A stretch of 64,000 nt of DNA from Legionella septentrionalis (GCF_003989745.1 NZ_RZGS01000009.1:1-64000), one strand, 5' to 3'. Positions 46,387 to 54,294 are shown, numbered from the stretch's first letter. Made by a program: numbers and translations. The notes: generated from the letters alone by a model not told the origin.

Positions 46387-46486
46387 TACAACTCCTGAGT
46401 AATTTTCAGCAATCCTTTCAAGAATATATAGGCCACCAAATAAATTCTTGCTAGTTTATACATTGCTGTAGCGGAAGTTTTCATTA

Positions 46487-46514
46487 TTGAAGCAGCGCGT
46501 AATTATGGTATAAC
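46487..46514 (+). promoter_or_regulatory. Sigma-70 promoter of family member 5
   Basis: TTGAAG (46487-46492) and TATAAC (46509-46514) are separated by 16 bases, 50 bases before the ATG. Confidence 0.5.
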
Positions 46515-46563
46515 TACCGCTCCTTTTTGTTGTTAAATATTTAAGCACAATAATGGAGCAACA

Positions 46564-46992
46564 ATGGAACTTGATTTCTATAGTAAAGCCGCCTTGCAGC
46601 GTAATTTTTGGACCCCGTATTCAGGCATAAAAGATGTGTTGGTAACCTTGGCCTCCCCTATTCTGGCTCCTGTGTATTTTGGCCTTATGGCTATTAGTTA
46701 TGCATGTGCGGGCTTAGCGTTAATCATTTTAGTCATTGGACAATTAATTGACGCCCTCCGGTTTACTACCTATTCAAATAGTGAGTACCACAGGGCAAAT
46801 GATAAGTTACAGGAAGGAAAAGAGATATTTATAAGCGGCATGGAAAGCATCTTTATGGCCTTTGCTTTCGTGCCATTGGCGCTGCTTGGCCCTATTTTAG
46901 GTTTAATCAGCGTTGTGTCGCGAACCATTATATCGATAGCAGATGTTGTAACTCATAAGAATGATGCAAATTTTACTCTGTCTACGTATTAA
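46564..46992 (+). CDS. Double-hairpin membrane protein, family member 5
   Basis: This 142-residue protein lacks the MPTLTD opening of members 1-4 but keeps the core: NFWTPYSGIKDVLVTLASPILAPVYFG (the FFxPF...D..xTLASPI pattern), a first hydrophobic block (about residues 24-66), a polar loop, and a second block (about 95-125) ending SVVSRTIISIADVV, which matches the tail of members 3 and 4. It stands with member 6 on the opposite strand and 20 kb from the first cluster. The function is unknown. Confidence 0.78.
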   Translation: MELDFYSKAALQRNFWTPYSGIKDVLVTLASPILAPVYFGLMAISYACAGLALIILVIGQLIDALRFTTYSNSEYHRANDKLQEGKEIFISGMESIFMAFAFVPLALLGPILGLISVVSRTIISIADVVTHKNDANFTLSTY

Positions 46993-47090
46993 ATATTTTT
47001 ATCATCCTTAGCAGCTAGACCTAACCTTACTATCTCATCCTGGGATAGGCTCACTATCAGGTCAAAAACACATAGAAAAAGCACTGACAA

Positions 47091-47119
47091 TTGATCATTT
47101 ATTGAAAAAAATGTATATT
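47091..47119 (+). promoter_or_regulatory. Sigma-70 promoter of family member 6
   Basis: TTGATC (47091-47096) and TATATT (47114-47119) are spaced by 17 bases and lie about 31 bases before the GTG start. Confidence 0.5.
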
Positions 47120-47149
47120 AATAACACCTAAAATAGGAGTGAATTTCGA

Positions 47150-47608
47150 GTGAGCGTACGGGAAACATTAAATTCTTTTTTTTGGACCCCTTTTCAGGAT
47201 AAGAAAGATATTTGCGTAACTTTAGCATCACCTATACTTATTCCCATTTATTCTGCAGTTACAACTATTGGCCATAGCGCTGCCGCATTAGCAGCCATAC
47301 CTGTGGCATTGATGATATTGGCAGAAAGCGCGCGTGTGGCAATAAGCTCTGCTTCGGATGCAGAGATACGAGCCAAAAGCTTAGTGAACGATGCCCTACA
47401 GGAATTCCAAAGTGGTGGTACTCATTTGAAAATGGCACTTACTTCCTTAATCTCCACTGTTCTGGGTTTTTTTATAGGGGTAGTTTATATTTTGACTCGC
47501 ACGCTTGCTTCTGTGAATGCAAACAAAACGCAAGCAACACCAGAAGAAAACGAGTATGAATACAATGACAGTGAAAGTGACGATGGTTTAGAACTCAACA
47601 CCCCATGA
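47150..47608 (+). CDS. Double-hairpin membrane protein, family member 6
   Basis: This 152-residue protein starts at a GTG (AGGAGT nine bases upstream). It shares NSFFWTPFQDKKDICVTLASPI with member 5, then a first hydrophobic block with several Ala-rich turns, a polar loop, a second block (about 100-123) ending ILTRTLAS, and an acidic tail (EENEYEYNDSESDDG). It has its own promoter. The second block is shorter than in members 1-4. It sits at the edge of a degraded accessory segment. Confidence 0.78.
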   Translation: MSVRETLNSFFWTPFQDKKDICVTLASPILIPIYSAVTTIGHSAAALAAIPVALMILAESARVAISSASDAEIRAKSLVNDALQEFQSGGTHLKMALTSLISTVLGFFIGVVYILTRTLASVNANKTQATPEENEYEYNDSESDDGLELNTP

Positions 47609-47683
47609 TTTAACTAATTCAGTAAGCAAAATTGCCCAAGCAGTTGATAAAAATCAATATTTAATTTTTGATAAATCCATTCC

Positions 47684-47708
47684 GTATCTCAATGAACTAT
47701 TGAGATAC
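47684..47708. repeat. Inverted repeat, copy 1 (GTATCTCAAT / ATTGAGATAC)
   Basis: Perfect 10-base arms (47684-47693 and 47699-47708) with a five-base loop. A second copy with the same arms but another loop lies at 48554-48580. The pair brackets about 850 bases containing DUF4169 and mobile-element relics. Confidence 0.7.
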
Positions 47709-47879
47709 CAGTATATTTGTAATAGAAAAGATATAATTCTTAAATCTTTTTAAATTTGTTAAATAAACTTTTAAATCCCAAGGTAACTACTAGCACCAGA
47801 ATCAATTGGCAGGACCAAAACCTGCTCGGATGGCAGGTAATTTCCATACTGGTAGTGTTGCAATGAATTTTTATTCTGC

Positions 47880-48059
47880 CTATTTTTTTTCCAATTTGTG
47901 ACCGTCTAGGTGACGCTCAATGCGTTCATTTACTTGATTTTCAATATGCTTTTCTTTTTCTGTTCTTCCGAATTTAATACGATTTTCAACGGCTTTCTTT
48001 TTTTTCTCTAAACGATTTCTAGCTTTTCGCTTTTTATTTAGATTAATTATGTCTGACAT
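47880..48059 (-). CDS. DUF4169 family small basic protein
   Basis: This is a 59-residue, very basic protein, starting MSDIINLNKKRKARNR at the ATG at 48057-48059, with GAGG a few bases upstream. The segments KFGRTEKEK and the C-terminal LDGHKLE match the DUF4169 pattern (INLRRARK..., FGRTKAEK, LDGHR). The function is unknown. DUF4169 is best known in alphaproteobacteria, so transfer is possible. It lies inside the segment bounded by the two inverted repeats. Confidence 0.75.
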   Translation of the reverse strand: MSDIINLNKKRKARNRLEKKKKAVENRIKFGRTEKEKHIENQVNERIERHLDGHKLEKK

Positions 48060-48194
48060 CTTTGTTTCCTCTAAAAATATTTTGTTTGGCTATTATATCG
48101 ATAATATCAAGGGGTGGCGCTCAATATTCAAAGAATATAGTGATTTGAGATAGATGACGTACCTTATCTATCAGAAACAGGGTACAATGAGCTC

Positions 48195-48381
48195 ATGGAG
48201 AAATCCTTGAATTTCCTAGATCACCAAAATGAAGAAAATCGAAAGTTTGTAATAGATAAGGTTTTTCATCCCTTAGATCCTCATTTTGATACCAATTCTC
48301 TTTCTGCATGGTTGTCTTACTATTACTCAGTGCATGTGCAGGGAGCTCCTGAAAAAACTGAGCAAGCTAAAATGGCTTCAT
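48195..48381 (+). pseudogene. N-terminal fragment, possibly of a tyrosine recombinase
   Basis: An ATG-initiated frame of about 62 codons ends in VHVQGAPEKTEQAKMASFL, which resembles the start of the helical core-binding (SAM-like) domain of tyrosine recombinases. It stops exactly where transposase sequence begins on another frame, so it looks cut by an insertion or deletion. The catalytic domain is absent. The identity is a judgement from pattern only. Confidence 0.4.
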
Positions 48382-48489
48382 TTTTATAATAATGAGCGCA
48401 CCCATCAAGGCAAAATGTGCTGTCGACGAACTCCCATGCTCACTTTGATAGATGGAAAACAAATCTGGAAGGAAAAATTTATAAACTAA
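48382..48489 (+). pseudogene. C-terminal remnant of an IS481-type transposase
   Basis: This 35-codon remnant reads FYNNERTHQGKMCC...TPM..LIDGK.IWKEKF, the usual end of integrase-core transposases of the IS481 group, ending at a stop at 48487-48489. The DDE catalytic region is missing. The bases that follow (48490-48535, with CTGACAG...CTGTCAG) resemble the end of such an element. Confidence 0.7.
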
Positions 48490-48535
48490 ATTTGACCTGA
48501 CAGACACTTCTGAAAAACCGATAACTGTCAGCTCC
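48490..48535. mobile_element. Probable right end of the degraded IS481-type element
   Basis: The short stretch after the transposase stop contains CTGACAG (48504-48510) and CTGTCAG facing each other, as at the ends of IS481-type elements. The left end was not found. Confidence 0.4.
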
Positions 48536-48553
48536 CGAGACTGGGCTTTTACT

Positions 48554-48580
48554 CGTATCTCAACAGTCCATTGAGATACG
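48554..48580. repeat. Inverted repeat, copy 2 (CGTATCTCAA / TTGAGATACG)
   Basis: Perfect 10-base arms (48554-48563 and 48571-48580) with a seven-base loop. The nine-base core GTATCTCAA is shared with the copy at 47684. It also lies just after the stop of the secreted protein gene on the minus strand but is not followed by a T-run. Confidence 0.7.
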
Positions 48581-48603
48581 AAATCAAAATTAAAATATTG
48601 ATT

Positions 48604-49359
48604 TTAATTATTATCAATCGCTTGGGCAATTTTTATTACTACATTAGTTAAATCAGCAGAGTATTTTTTATTGGCGCATTCTACTTTTCTAAAGAATGCA
48701 TCATCGAACCATTCTACAGTATAAGTAAAACCAGCATTTGGAGTTCCCATAACCTCAACGGTTGTAGTTTTACCGTTTACATCACTACGAACGTCTTCTT
48801 GTGCAATAACAATTGCCCCATGGCTTAACTTCACATTGTTTTCACTAAAAGAGCAATTACCTACTGCATTATTTCTGAAGAATTGTATAGCGCCAACCCA
48901 TCCCTGAGCTTGCAAATAGGTTAGATAAGGTGCTGCTCCAATATATGTATCAGCAACGGAAGAGGGAATTTGAGTTGGTGTATATGCCATTTTTAAATCG
49001 CTGATACTTCTCTTAAGATGAGTACTCTCAGGATCGCTATCATTGCCATGAGCCTTCAAATCACGCTTTGCAGTAATTGAAAGCGTTAAAAGCTGATTAG
49101 CTGAAGGGTTGTCTGATTTAATATAACCGAATTTTTGAATATCTTTTTTGAATTTAAGACGCTTATCCTTTTTTTCAGCATAGCTAGACATTTGCTTGTC
49201 GGGTACTATTTTTACTCCACTATCAGGTATTGGTAACCCTTGTTTCTCTAGATAAGCTTTTGACCAAGCCATGCGTTTAGCATTCAAATCATCTTCAGCT
49301 TGATCTGCAAATACCATACTGGCGCCTAAAGCCAATATTAATGACACAGTTTTCTTCAT
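48604..49359 (-). CDS. Secreted orphan protein
   Basis: I do not recognise this 251-residue protein. A clear signal peptide (residues 1-18, cleavage after VFA) is followed by a polar, Lys-rich region with no membrane helix. The two late cysteines (CSF and VECANK) might form a disulfide. The C-terminal third (about 155-240) looks like a beta-rich domain. A strong AGGGAA site precedes the ATG. It is the only intact gene between the IS remnant and the pseudogenes at 49.4-51.1 kb. Confidence 0.7.
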   Translation of the reverse strand: MKKTVSLILALGASMVFADQAEDDLNAKRMAWSKAYLEKQGLPIPDSGVKIVPDKQMSSYAEKKDKRLKFKKDIQKFGYIKSDNPSANQLLTLSITAKRDLKAHGNDSDPESTHLKRSISDLKMAYTPTQIPSSVADTYIGAAPYLTYLQAQGWVGAIQFFRNNAVGNCSFSENNVKLSHGAIVIAQEDVRSDVNGKTTTVEVMGTPNAGFTYTVEWFDDAFFRKVECANKKYSADLTNVVIKIAQAIDNN

Positions 49360-49454
49360 AATTTTCCCTAATACTTTAAATTAATCCCACCAACCATCAT
49401 AAATACTACAATCCCCTACACTGGTCATTACATCCAAGCGTTCTTTCCCATTAG

Positions 49455-49767
49455 TTAGTAGAAATGGAAACCGTTGACCCACCATTTATCCCCTTGGCTG
49501 GAATAAGCTTCAGTGGCGTGATAAGCAGCAGCCCGCCAAATATATTGAGTTCCTGTATTAAGAATATGGACAGGTCTTGACCATCTATCAGGATAATGAT
49601 GACTTTCAACTCTCCAATAATAAAAATGTCCTGCATGCCAAGTAACAGACTCATTAAACCAAAGCAATTTGCTCGACTATGAGCGGTTGGAGCCCAGACG
49701 CCAGCATATGATGAAAGTGAAAAGATAGCAGAGCAATCCCTGCAAAAGATTTTATATAACTCATTGT
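49455..49767 (-). pseudogene. Broken gene for a small secreted protein
   Basis: A signal-like start MSYIKSFAGIALLSF (ATG near 49767, GGAGTAGG upstream) continues in frame only to a stop after 37 codons, but a second frame carries SSYAGVWAPTAHS and a third FNESVTWHAGHFYYW...NGFHFY up to the stop at 49455. Together they read as one secreted, aromatic-rich protein of about 100 residues broken by two frameshifts. The family is not recognised. Confidence 0.5.
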
Positions 49768-50100
49768 AAAACCTACTCCAATTAGTTGGACGCTCCTTGC
49801 CGTTATTATTCCCTAATCCTTGCGGAGTAAAGAGTATTCTTTCCCGCAAAATACCTATAACTCTCTCTTGGAAATCGTGATAGTGGCTATTGAGACAAAC
49901 TAATCTACAAGAACGCTTGGGTATAATTTAACGAAAAAGCTTAAAGAGGAATTTTGTTAAGGGGTAATATCAGATTGAGCTTTATTATGAAGAATTTGTT
50001 TTTACTTCATTTGCACCTCTGAGTTGGCTGCCACGAACAAATGGGCTTTCGCTCTGCTCTTTACCTCGTTTAACAAAGTAAATTGCAATGTCTATTCCAG
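49768..50100. other. Gene-free spacer
   Basis: No convincing coding frame, RNA or repeat is seen in these 333 bases, apart from the ribosome site of the preceding broken gene. Confidence 0.5.
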
Positions 50101-50417
50101 TCATGGCGCTATAAAAAATGTGCTATTCGTTGCCATACCAAACAAATTGAGCACACCCTTAGCATTTTCTGCATAATAGGGATAATGAAGAATGGTTTCT
50201 ACCGATTGATGGTATTCTTTACCACGAAAAGAAAGGCCAAATGTGTGTTTTTGCCCTACCAAGTTCAAAAAAGAGTATAGTAATAAGCGATTGCTTGTTT
50301 TAGATTCTCAGCAGAGATGTCTAACCAGTGATAATTACAGTAAGGATTACCCAAAGAAAAAGACAAATTAATGTTAAGATGACCGTAATCTGATCCCACA
50401 TACGAAAGTTGTGAAAA
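50101..50417 (-). pseudogene. Broken gene, unrecognised
   Basis: The minus strand reads SYVGSDYGHLNINLSFSLG...DISAENLKQAIAYYYTL from about 50417, then after a frameshift (near 50270-50280) NLVGQKHTFGLSFRGKEYHQ...GVLNLFGMATNSTFF to a TGA at 50101. Both parts have protein-like composition. An in-frame stop lies upstream (50418-50420), so the start is also lost. No family is recognised. Confidence 0.45.
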
Positions 50418-50504
50418 CTAATTATCCCACCACGCGTATAATGTTTGAAATTAGGTTGCTTACGCATTGAAAGTCTCGTTTTTGTCTTTATAGAAAAATT
50501 GGAT

Positions 50505-50696
50505 ATGGCTTTTGACAACACACTCACTCCAATTCGGCTTGCCTCCATATTAATCGCAATACTTGTTGTAATGGCTGTTATGATCAAACAGGGATGGCTG
50601 AAAAAATACAATGGCTTGATCAAAGAGAAGAATAAGATAAATGTGAGTATTCCAAAGGTTAAAAAAAATCCTATGAAAGCCCATTTCGTTTTTTGA
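50505..50696 (+). CDS. Possible small membrane protein
   Basis: From an ATG at 50505 the plus strand encodes about 63 residues with one hydrophobic helix (LASILIAILVVMAVMI) and a basic tail. The ribosome site is weak and the surrounding DNA is degraded, so it may be spurious. Confidence 0.25.
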   Translation: MAFDNTLTPIRLASILIAILVVMAVMIKQGWLKKYNGLIKEKNKINVSIPKVKKNPMKAHFVF

Positions 50697-50717
50697 ATAA
50701 GATATGCACCTGTTTAG

Positions 50718-51060
50718 AGCTTAGGGCTTATTTGGAGTTTGAAAATGATATAATTTTTAACAAATCCCAAGCCTGCCAGAGACATCAGGAATGAGGAGAA
50801 AAATACGCCCAATATCATTTTCACAACCAGTAATACATGCTCCTCTTTACATTGCTCACTGTACTTAAGTTCACGTTCTTTTTTGCGCGTTTAAGACAAT
50901 CCTCTTCCCATTCGCGCTCTTTTGCTTCTGGATCATTTTAAGCTCTTCCTGACTTGCATCAGGAAACTGATTGCGCAAATCATAAAGACTGAATGGAATA
51001 CATTGTCCGTAAACGCTTGTTTACTTTACTTTGACAGTATACCTGGTCCTGCACGGCCTT
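50718..51060 (-). pseudogene. Broken gene for a small membrane protein with charged N-terminal part
   Basis: On the minus strand successive frames read VQDQVYCQSKVNKRL, then VYGQCIPFSLYDLRNQFPDASQEELK, then DPEAKEREWEEDCLKRAKK, then ERELKYSEQCKEEHVLLVVKM followed by a hydrophobic helix (ILGVFFSSFLMSLAGLGFV) and a stop near 50718. At least three frameshifts join them. The original product was probably a charged protein with a C-terminal membrane helix. Confidence 0.5.
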
Positions 51061-51213
51061 TTGTTACGAGCTATAAACAATGATCCTGAACATGTTTGGC
51101 TGCGCAGGTTTCTCTGTAGTAATGATTTTTATTTCTTTGAGCACACCAAGCAACGATCCCTCAACGCATTTGAAGTGCGATTAATGTGAAGTGATTTAAT
51201 GGAATTGGACACA

Positions 51214-51240
51214 CCAGTTAAGAGCTAATAAGTTAACTGG
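51214..51240. repeat. Inverted repeat CCAGTTAA-N11-TTAACTGG, possible IS3-type left-end relic
   Basis: Perfect eight-base arms (51214-51221 and 51233-51240). The stretch GGACACACCAGTTAAGAG before it, and an ATG soon after, recall the leader of some IS3-group elements, but no transposase follows: Ku begins its stop codon at 51255. Confidence 0.4.
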
Positions 51241-51254
51241 AGTAAACAAGATGA

Positions 51255-52034
51255 TTAACGCCCTTTTACTGCCTTAGCCTGTATGCTTTTTTTCAATAAC
51301 TCCATAATATCGGTGACTTTTTCCCTTGCTGGTGCAGGTTTTGCTGTTTTCACTTTTTTTCCCTTTGCTTTAGCCTCAATAAGTTTTTTAAGATCATCCA
51401 TATAAGTATCTTTAAACACTTCTGGTTTAAATTCTTCTGTTAATTGCTCGATCAATTGCATCGCCATCTTTAATTCAGCAGGTTTGATGTGTTCAGCTTC
51501 GGGTAAATTTAATGATTTGGTTTCGCGAATATCATCCTTATAGCGCAGTTTGTTTAGCAATAGTGCATCATGGTAGGGCTTGATGATTACCAGGCTTTCG
51601 TGGGTACGTAATACAAATTCGCCTACACCAACTTTTTTGGTTTTTTTCAGCGCTTCACGCAGCAAAGCATAGGCTTTTATGCCGTCTTTCTGGGGTGCCA
51701 AATAGTATGGCGTTTCATAGAAAATAGAATCAATTTCTTCTTGCAACACAAATTCACTGATTTCTATAGCGTGTGTTTTTTTTACATTGGCTTCTGCAAA
51801 ATCTTTTTTTTCCAGGAGTACAATGTCACCATTGCGATACTCATATCCTTTCGCAATATCTTCCCAAGGCACTTCTTTTCCATCCGTTTGGCACACGCGG
51901 GAATAGCGGATAGGACATAAATCCTGACGACGCAATAAATCCAAATTTAAAGTATGGTTTTCTACGGCGCTATAGATTTTGACGGGAATATTAACCAAGC
52001 CAAACGAAATGGATCCTGACCAAATGGCGCGCAT
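51255..52034 (-). CDS. ku: Ku, non-homologous end-joining DNA-end-binding protein
   Basis: This 259-residue homodimeric ring protein threads onto double-strand breaks and recruits ligase LigD. The bacterial Ku start MRAIWSGSISFGLVNIPVKIY and the segments KGYEY..GD.V.L, YYLAPQKDG..AYALLREAL and VGEFVLRTHESLVII are intact. A Lys-rich C-terminal tail follows, as in Ku proteins that bind ends tightly. The ATG at 52034 has AAGGA upstream and follows the stop of the preceding gene immediately. No LigD is in the window, so the pathway partner must be elsewhere or Ku works with another ligase. Confidence 0.93.
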   Translation of the reverse strand: MRAIWSGSISFGLVNIPVKIYSAVENHTLNLDLLRRQDLCPIRYSRVCQTDGKEVPWEDIAKGYEYRNGDIVLLEKKDFAEANVKKTHAIEISEFVLQEEIDSIFYETPYYLAPQKDGIKAYALLREALKKTKKVGVGEFVLRTHESLVIIKPYHDALLLNKLRYKDDIRETKSLNLPEAEHIKPAELKMAMQLIEQLTEEFKPEVFKDTYMDDLKKLIEAKAKGKKVKTAKPAPAREKVTDIMELLKKSIQAKAVKGR

Positions 52035-52035
52035 A

Positions 52036-52707
52036 TTAATCCTTATCCGTGTGGGGAGCTTCATTGCCAGCCGGTTTAATTTGACTATCTTTTAAATTTT
52101 GTAGCCATTGATTGCGGATTTCATCTCCCATATCCGTTTCTTTAATTACATAATGCAAGACATAAAATCCATCTTTGCCCTTGGTTATCTTTTGCAACTC
52201 GTCTTGTTTAAGATTCTCTGGAGATGCAATGCTAAATTCAAAAATCACTTGCTCAGGTGTTTTTTGATGAAAGGTAATCTTGGGGCTCAAACCTGAGTTT
52301 TGCAAATTTTCAATCACTGAATTTGCAAAATCCATAGGGGTAATCGAGTCTTGAATGCCTGGAATGAATTGGCTGGTAACTAATTCACGCCATTCCATAA
52401 TTTTTCCCTCAGCCGGTATGTATTCAATCGTCACCACTGCATCAGTTTTTTTCCCCCAGGCAGCACGCCAGGTGCGCGAGTCAAACAAAATGTCTTGTTT
52501 CTCGTCGGTTAATACATCGACATCGATTGCCCCAGTGCTTAATGCTTTCGTACTGCAATATACCTGGCCCGCGTAATTATAATACTCTACACACCGAGGG
52601 TTGTTTTCTTTGGAAACTTTAATCAAATCTTTAAGGCTCACCTCAGCAAAAAGCGGGGTGGGAGCAGACACCAGCAGCAAAATTAACCATCTGAATTTAT
52701 TTTTCAT
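52036..52707 (-). CDS. Exported orphan protein upstream of Ku
   Basis: I do not recognise this 223-residue protein. It has a signal peptide (residues 1-21, ending LFAE) and a soluble periplasmic domain with one possible disulfide (NPRCVEYYN and YCSTK). The centre (about residues 90-190) is mixed alpha/beta with WRELVTSQFIPG. It ends directly before the Ku start, so it is co-transcribed with it, although a functional link to DNA repair is not obvious. Confidence 0.7.
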   Translation of the reverse strand: MKNKFRWLILLLVSAPTPLFAEVSLKDLIKVSKENNPRCVEYYNYAGQVYCSTKALSTGAIDVDVLTDEKQDILFDSRTWRAAWGKKTDAVVTIEYIPAEGKIMEWRELVTSQFIPGIQDSITPMDFANSVIENLQNSGLSPKITFHQKTPEQVIFEFSIASPENLKQDELQKITKGKDGFYVLHYVIKETDMGDEIRNQWLQNLKDSQIKPAGNEAPHTDKD

Positions 52708-52827
52708 TTTCCATTCCCTGGAATTTTATATCCCGCTATAAATTAGTTTATACAGAATTAGCAAATTTTCACGGGCGGCTATTTTCCGCTTGATTTTTCA
52801 TGTACGACAGGAAAGGGAGAACAATAT

Positions 52828-54294
52828 ATGTTGCAAGTGAAAACACATTTAATTATTGATATCCATGCGCTTGTTATCATTCGCGAAAACCCGTTTTCAC
52901 CTGGGGAATGTGAACTGAATTTTAATTCTAACTTTAAAGATTTATTAAATTCTTGCTTGAACAAGATTGCATCTGCTAATACTCCTCAACCAACAGAAGA
53001 TATAATTCTCCACTGTTTAGTAAGCCCAATAGAAAAAACAAATAAAAAATTTAAGAAAAAAACTTACCAGGAGGAATTTTTAGAAGTCCCCTTGCAATGG
53101 CTATATAACACCCTGGCAGAAGAGGAAATTCATTTTTCCAAGGAACCTATATCTTTATGCAAAGACCAGGCTGGACATTTTATTTACGATAAAGTGAGTA
53201 TTAAAAAACAGATAGGCAGGCAATTCCCTGCTGAAAAATTTAAAAATCAATATATTTTTATTACCTTAGACAAATTTTTTTATCAATCTTTATGCGAGAA
53301 AAATGTTAAATCTTTATGTTTATATGACAGCGGTGATATTAATGCAGATGATCAAAAAATTTTTAATCAATTAAGCTTTGCCAGTAAAAAAAAATATATA
53401 TCGCTGGACATCGATGATACTACTTTCCTGCGCTCCCACTCCATTTTATCGGAAGAAACAATAATTAATAAGAATATTGTGCCGCTATATGAAAAAATGG
53501 GACAAGATACTTACGCTGCTTTCCTTACTGCAAGAGGGAATCCGCAACAAATATTAAACGGATTACCTAAAAGCATCCAAGCGTTTAAAAAAGAAATCAA
53601 ACAGTGCAAATTCGACAGCCAAAACTTGAAAAACCGAGTACAAAATAATGGGAAATTTTTTTCCAACGAGCTGGTCAAAACCACCACATCTGCAACGTTC
53701 TTGCAAACTACCATGCAGGCATATGAGTATAAAACTACCTACGCTTTACGCAATTTAACTCAAAAACTTGACGACATGGAGCAATGGTTAACTGAAGCTA
53801 ATGCGCTGGTGCAAGCGTATAAACAGGAACAACAAAAATTTTATTCCGCCCACGCTGTCGCTGCGAAGTATAAAGAACATAATATGACCATTCATATTCG
53901 CCCTGAATGTTTTATGAGTACCGTCAACACACGCCAGCCTAAAATTACAAGACTGGCGGCGATTGCCCAGGAAATGGGTGAGGGAATTCTGATTCATCTC
54001 GATGATAATATTGAAGAACTGAATTTGATGCAAAAGGAAGTTCATTCGATTAAAGAGCAGTACAATGTCACTTTTATACCCATGCGCGTGCATTTTTGCG
54101 GTGAATTTGCAGAGCATCATAGTGAGCGCTTGCAACACTTCATCATGCAAGGCTACACCGAAAAAAATGAATATTCCTTATTAACTAAACCTATTCGCTC
54201 CGATGGATATTTTCCTTTACCAAACTCTTTGGGAGATGAAAACGACACCGAAGAAGATACGCATGCGGGTTGCTGTTTTTGTATTACTTCCTAA
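52828..54294 (+). CDS. HAD-like protein with C-terminal CaaX prenylation box (candidate effector)
   Basis: I do not recognise this 488-residue protein. The N-terminal 185 residues are of unknown fold. HAD phosphatase-like motifs follow: DIDDT (194-198), a Thr in LTARGNP (234) and a late HLDDN (390-394), with candidate Lys near 372. A long helical insert (about 245-345) lies between. The C terminus is acidic and then ends GCCFCITS, so the last four residues C-I-T-S form a CaaX box with two further cysteines (482-483) that could be palmitoylated. Such a tail is useless in bacteria but works in eukaryotic cells. The start has AAAGGGAG upstream. It is monocistronic. Confidence 0.8.
   Translation: MLQVKTHLIIDIHALVIIRENPFSPGECELNFNSNFKDLLNSCLNKIASANTPQPTEDIILHCLVSPIEKTNKKFKKKTYQEEFLEVPLQWLYNTLAEEEIHFSKEPISLCKDQAGHFIYDKVSIKKQIGRQFPAEKFKNQYIFITLDKFFYQSLCEKNVKSLCLYDSGDINADDQKIFNQLSFASKKKYISLDIDDTTFLRSHSILSEETIINKNIVPLYEKMGQDTYAAFLTARGNPQQILNGLPKSIQAFKKEIKQCKFDSQNLKNRVQNNGKFFSNELVKTTTSATFLQTTMQAYEYKTTYALRNLTQKLDDMEQWLTEANALVQAYKQEQQKFYSAHAVAAKYKEHNMTIHIRPECFMSTVNTRQPKITRLAAIAQEMGEGILIHLDDNIEELNLMQKEVHSIKEQYNVTFIPMRVHFCGEFAEHHSERLQHFIMQGYTEKNEYSLLTKPIRSDGYFPLPNSLGDENDTEEDTHAGCCFCITS

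Noticed and set aside
46501-46516. Zur-box-like ATTATGGTATAAC upstream of family member 5
   Set aside because: It coincides with a -10 element, and AT-rich -10 boxes match this consensus by chance; the outer arms of a true Zur box are missing.
50083-50280. Plus-strand frame of 65 codons
   Set aside because: The opposite strand carries much more protein-like sequence (relic at 50101-50417), so this is a shadow.
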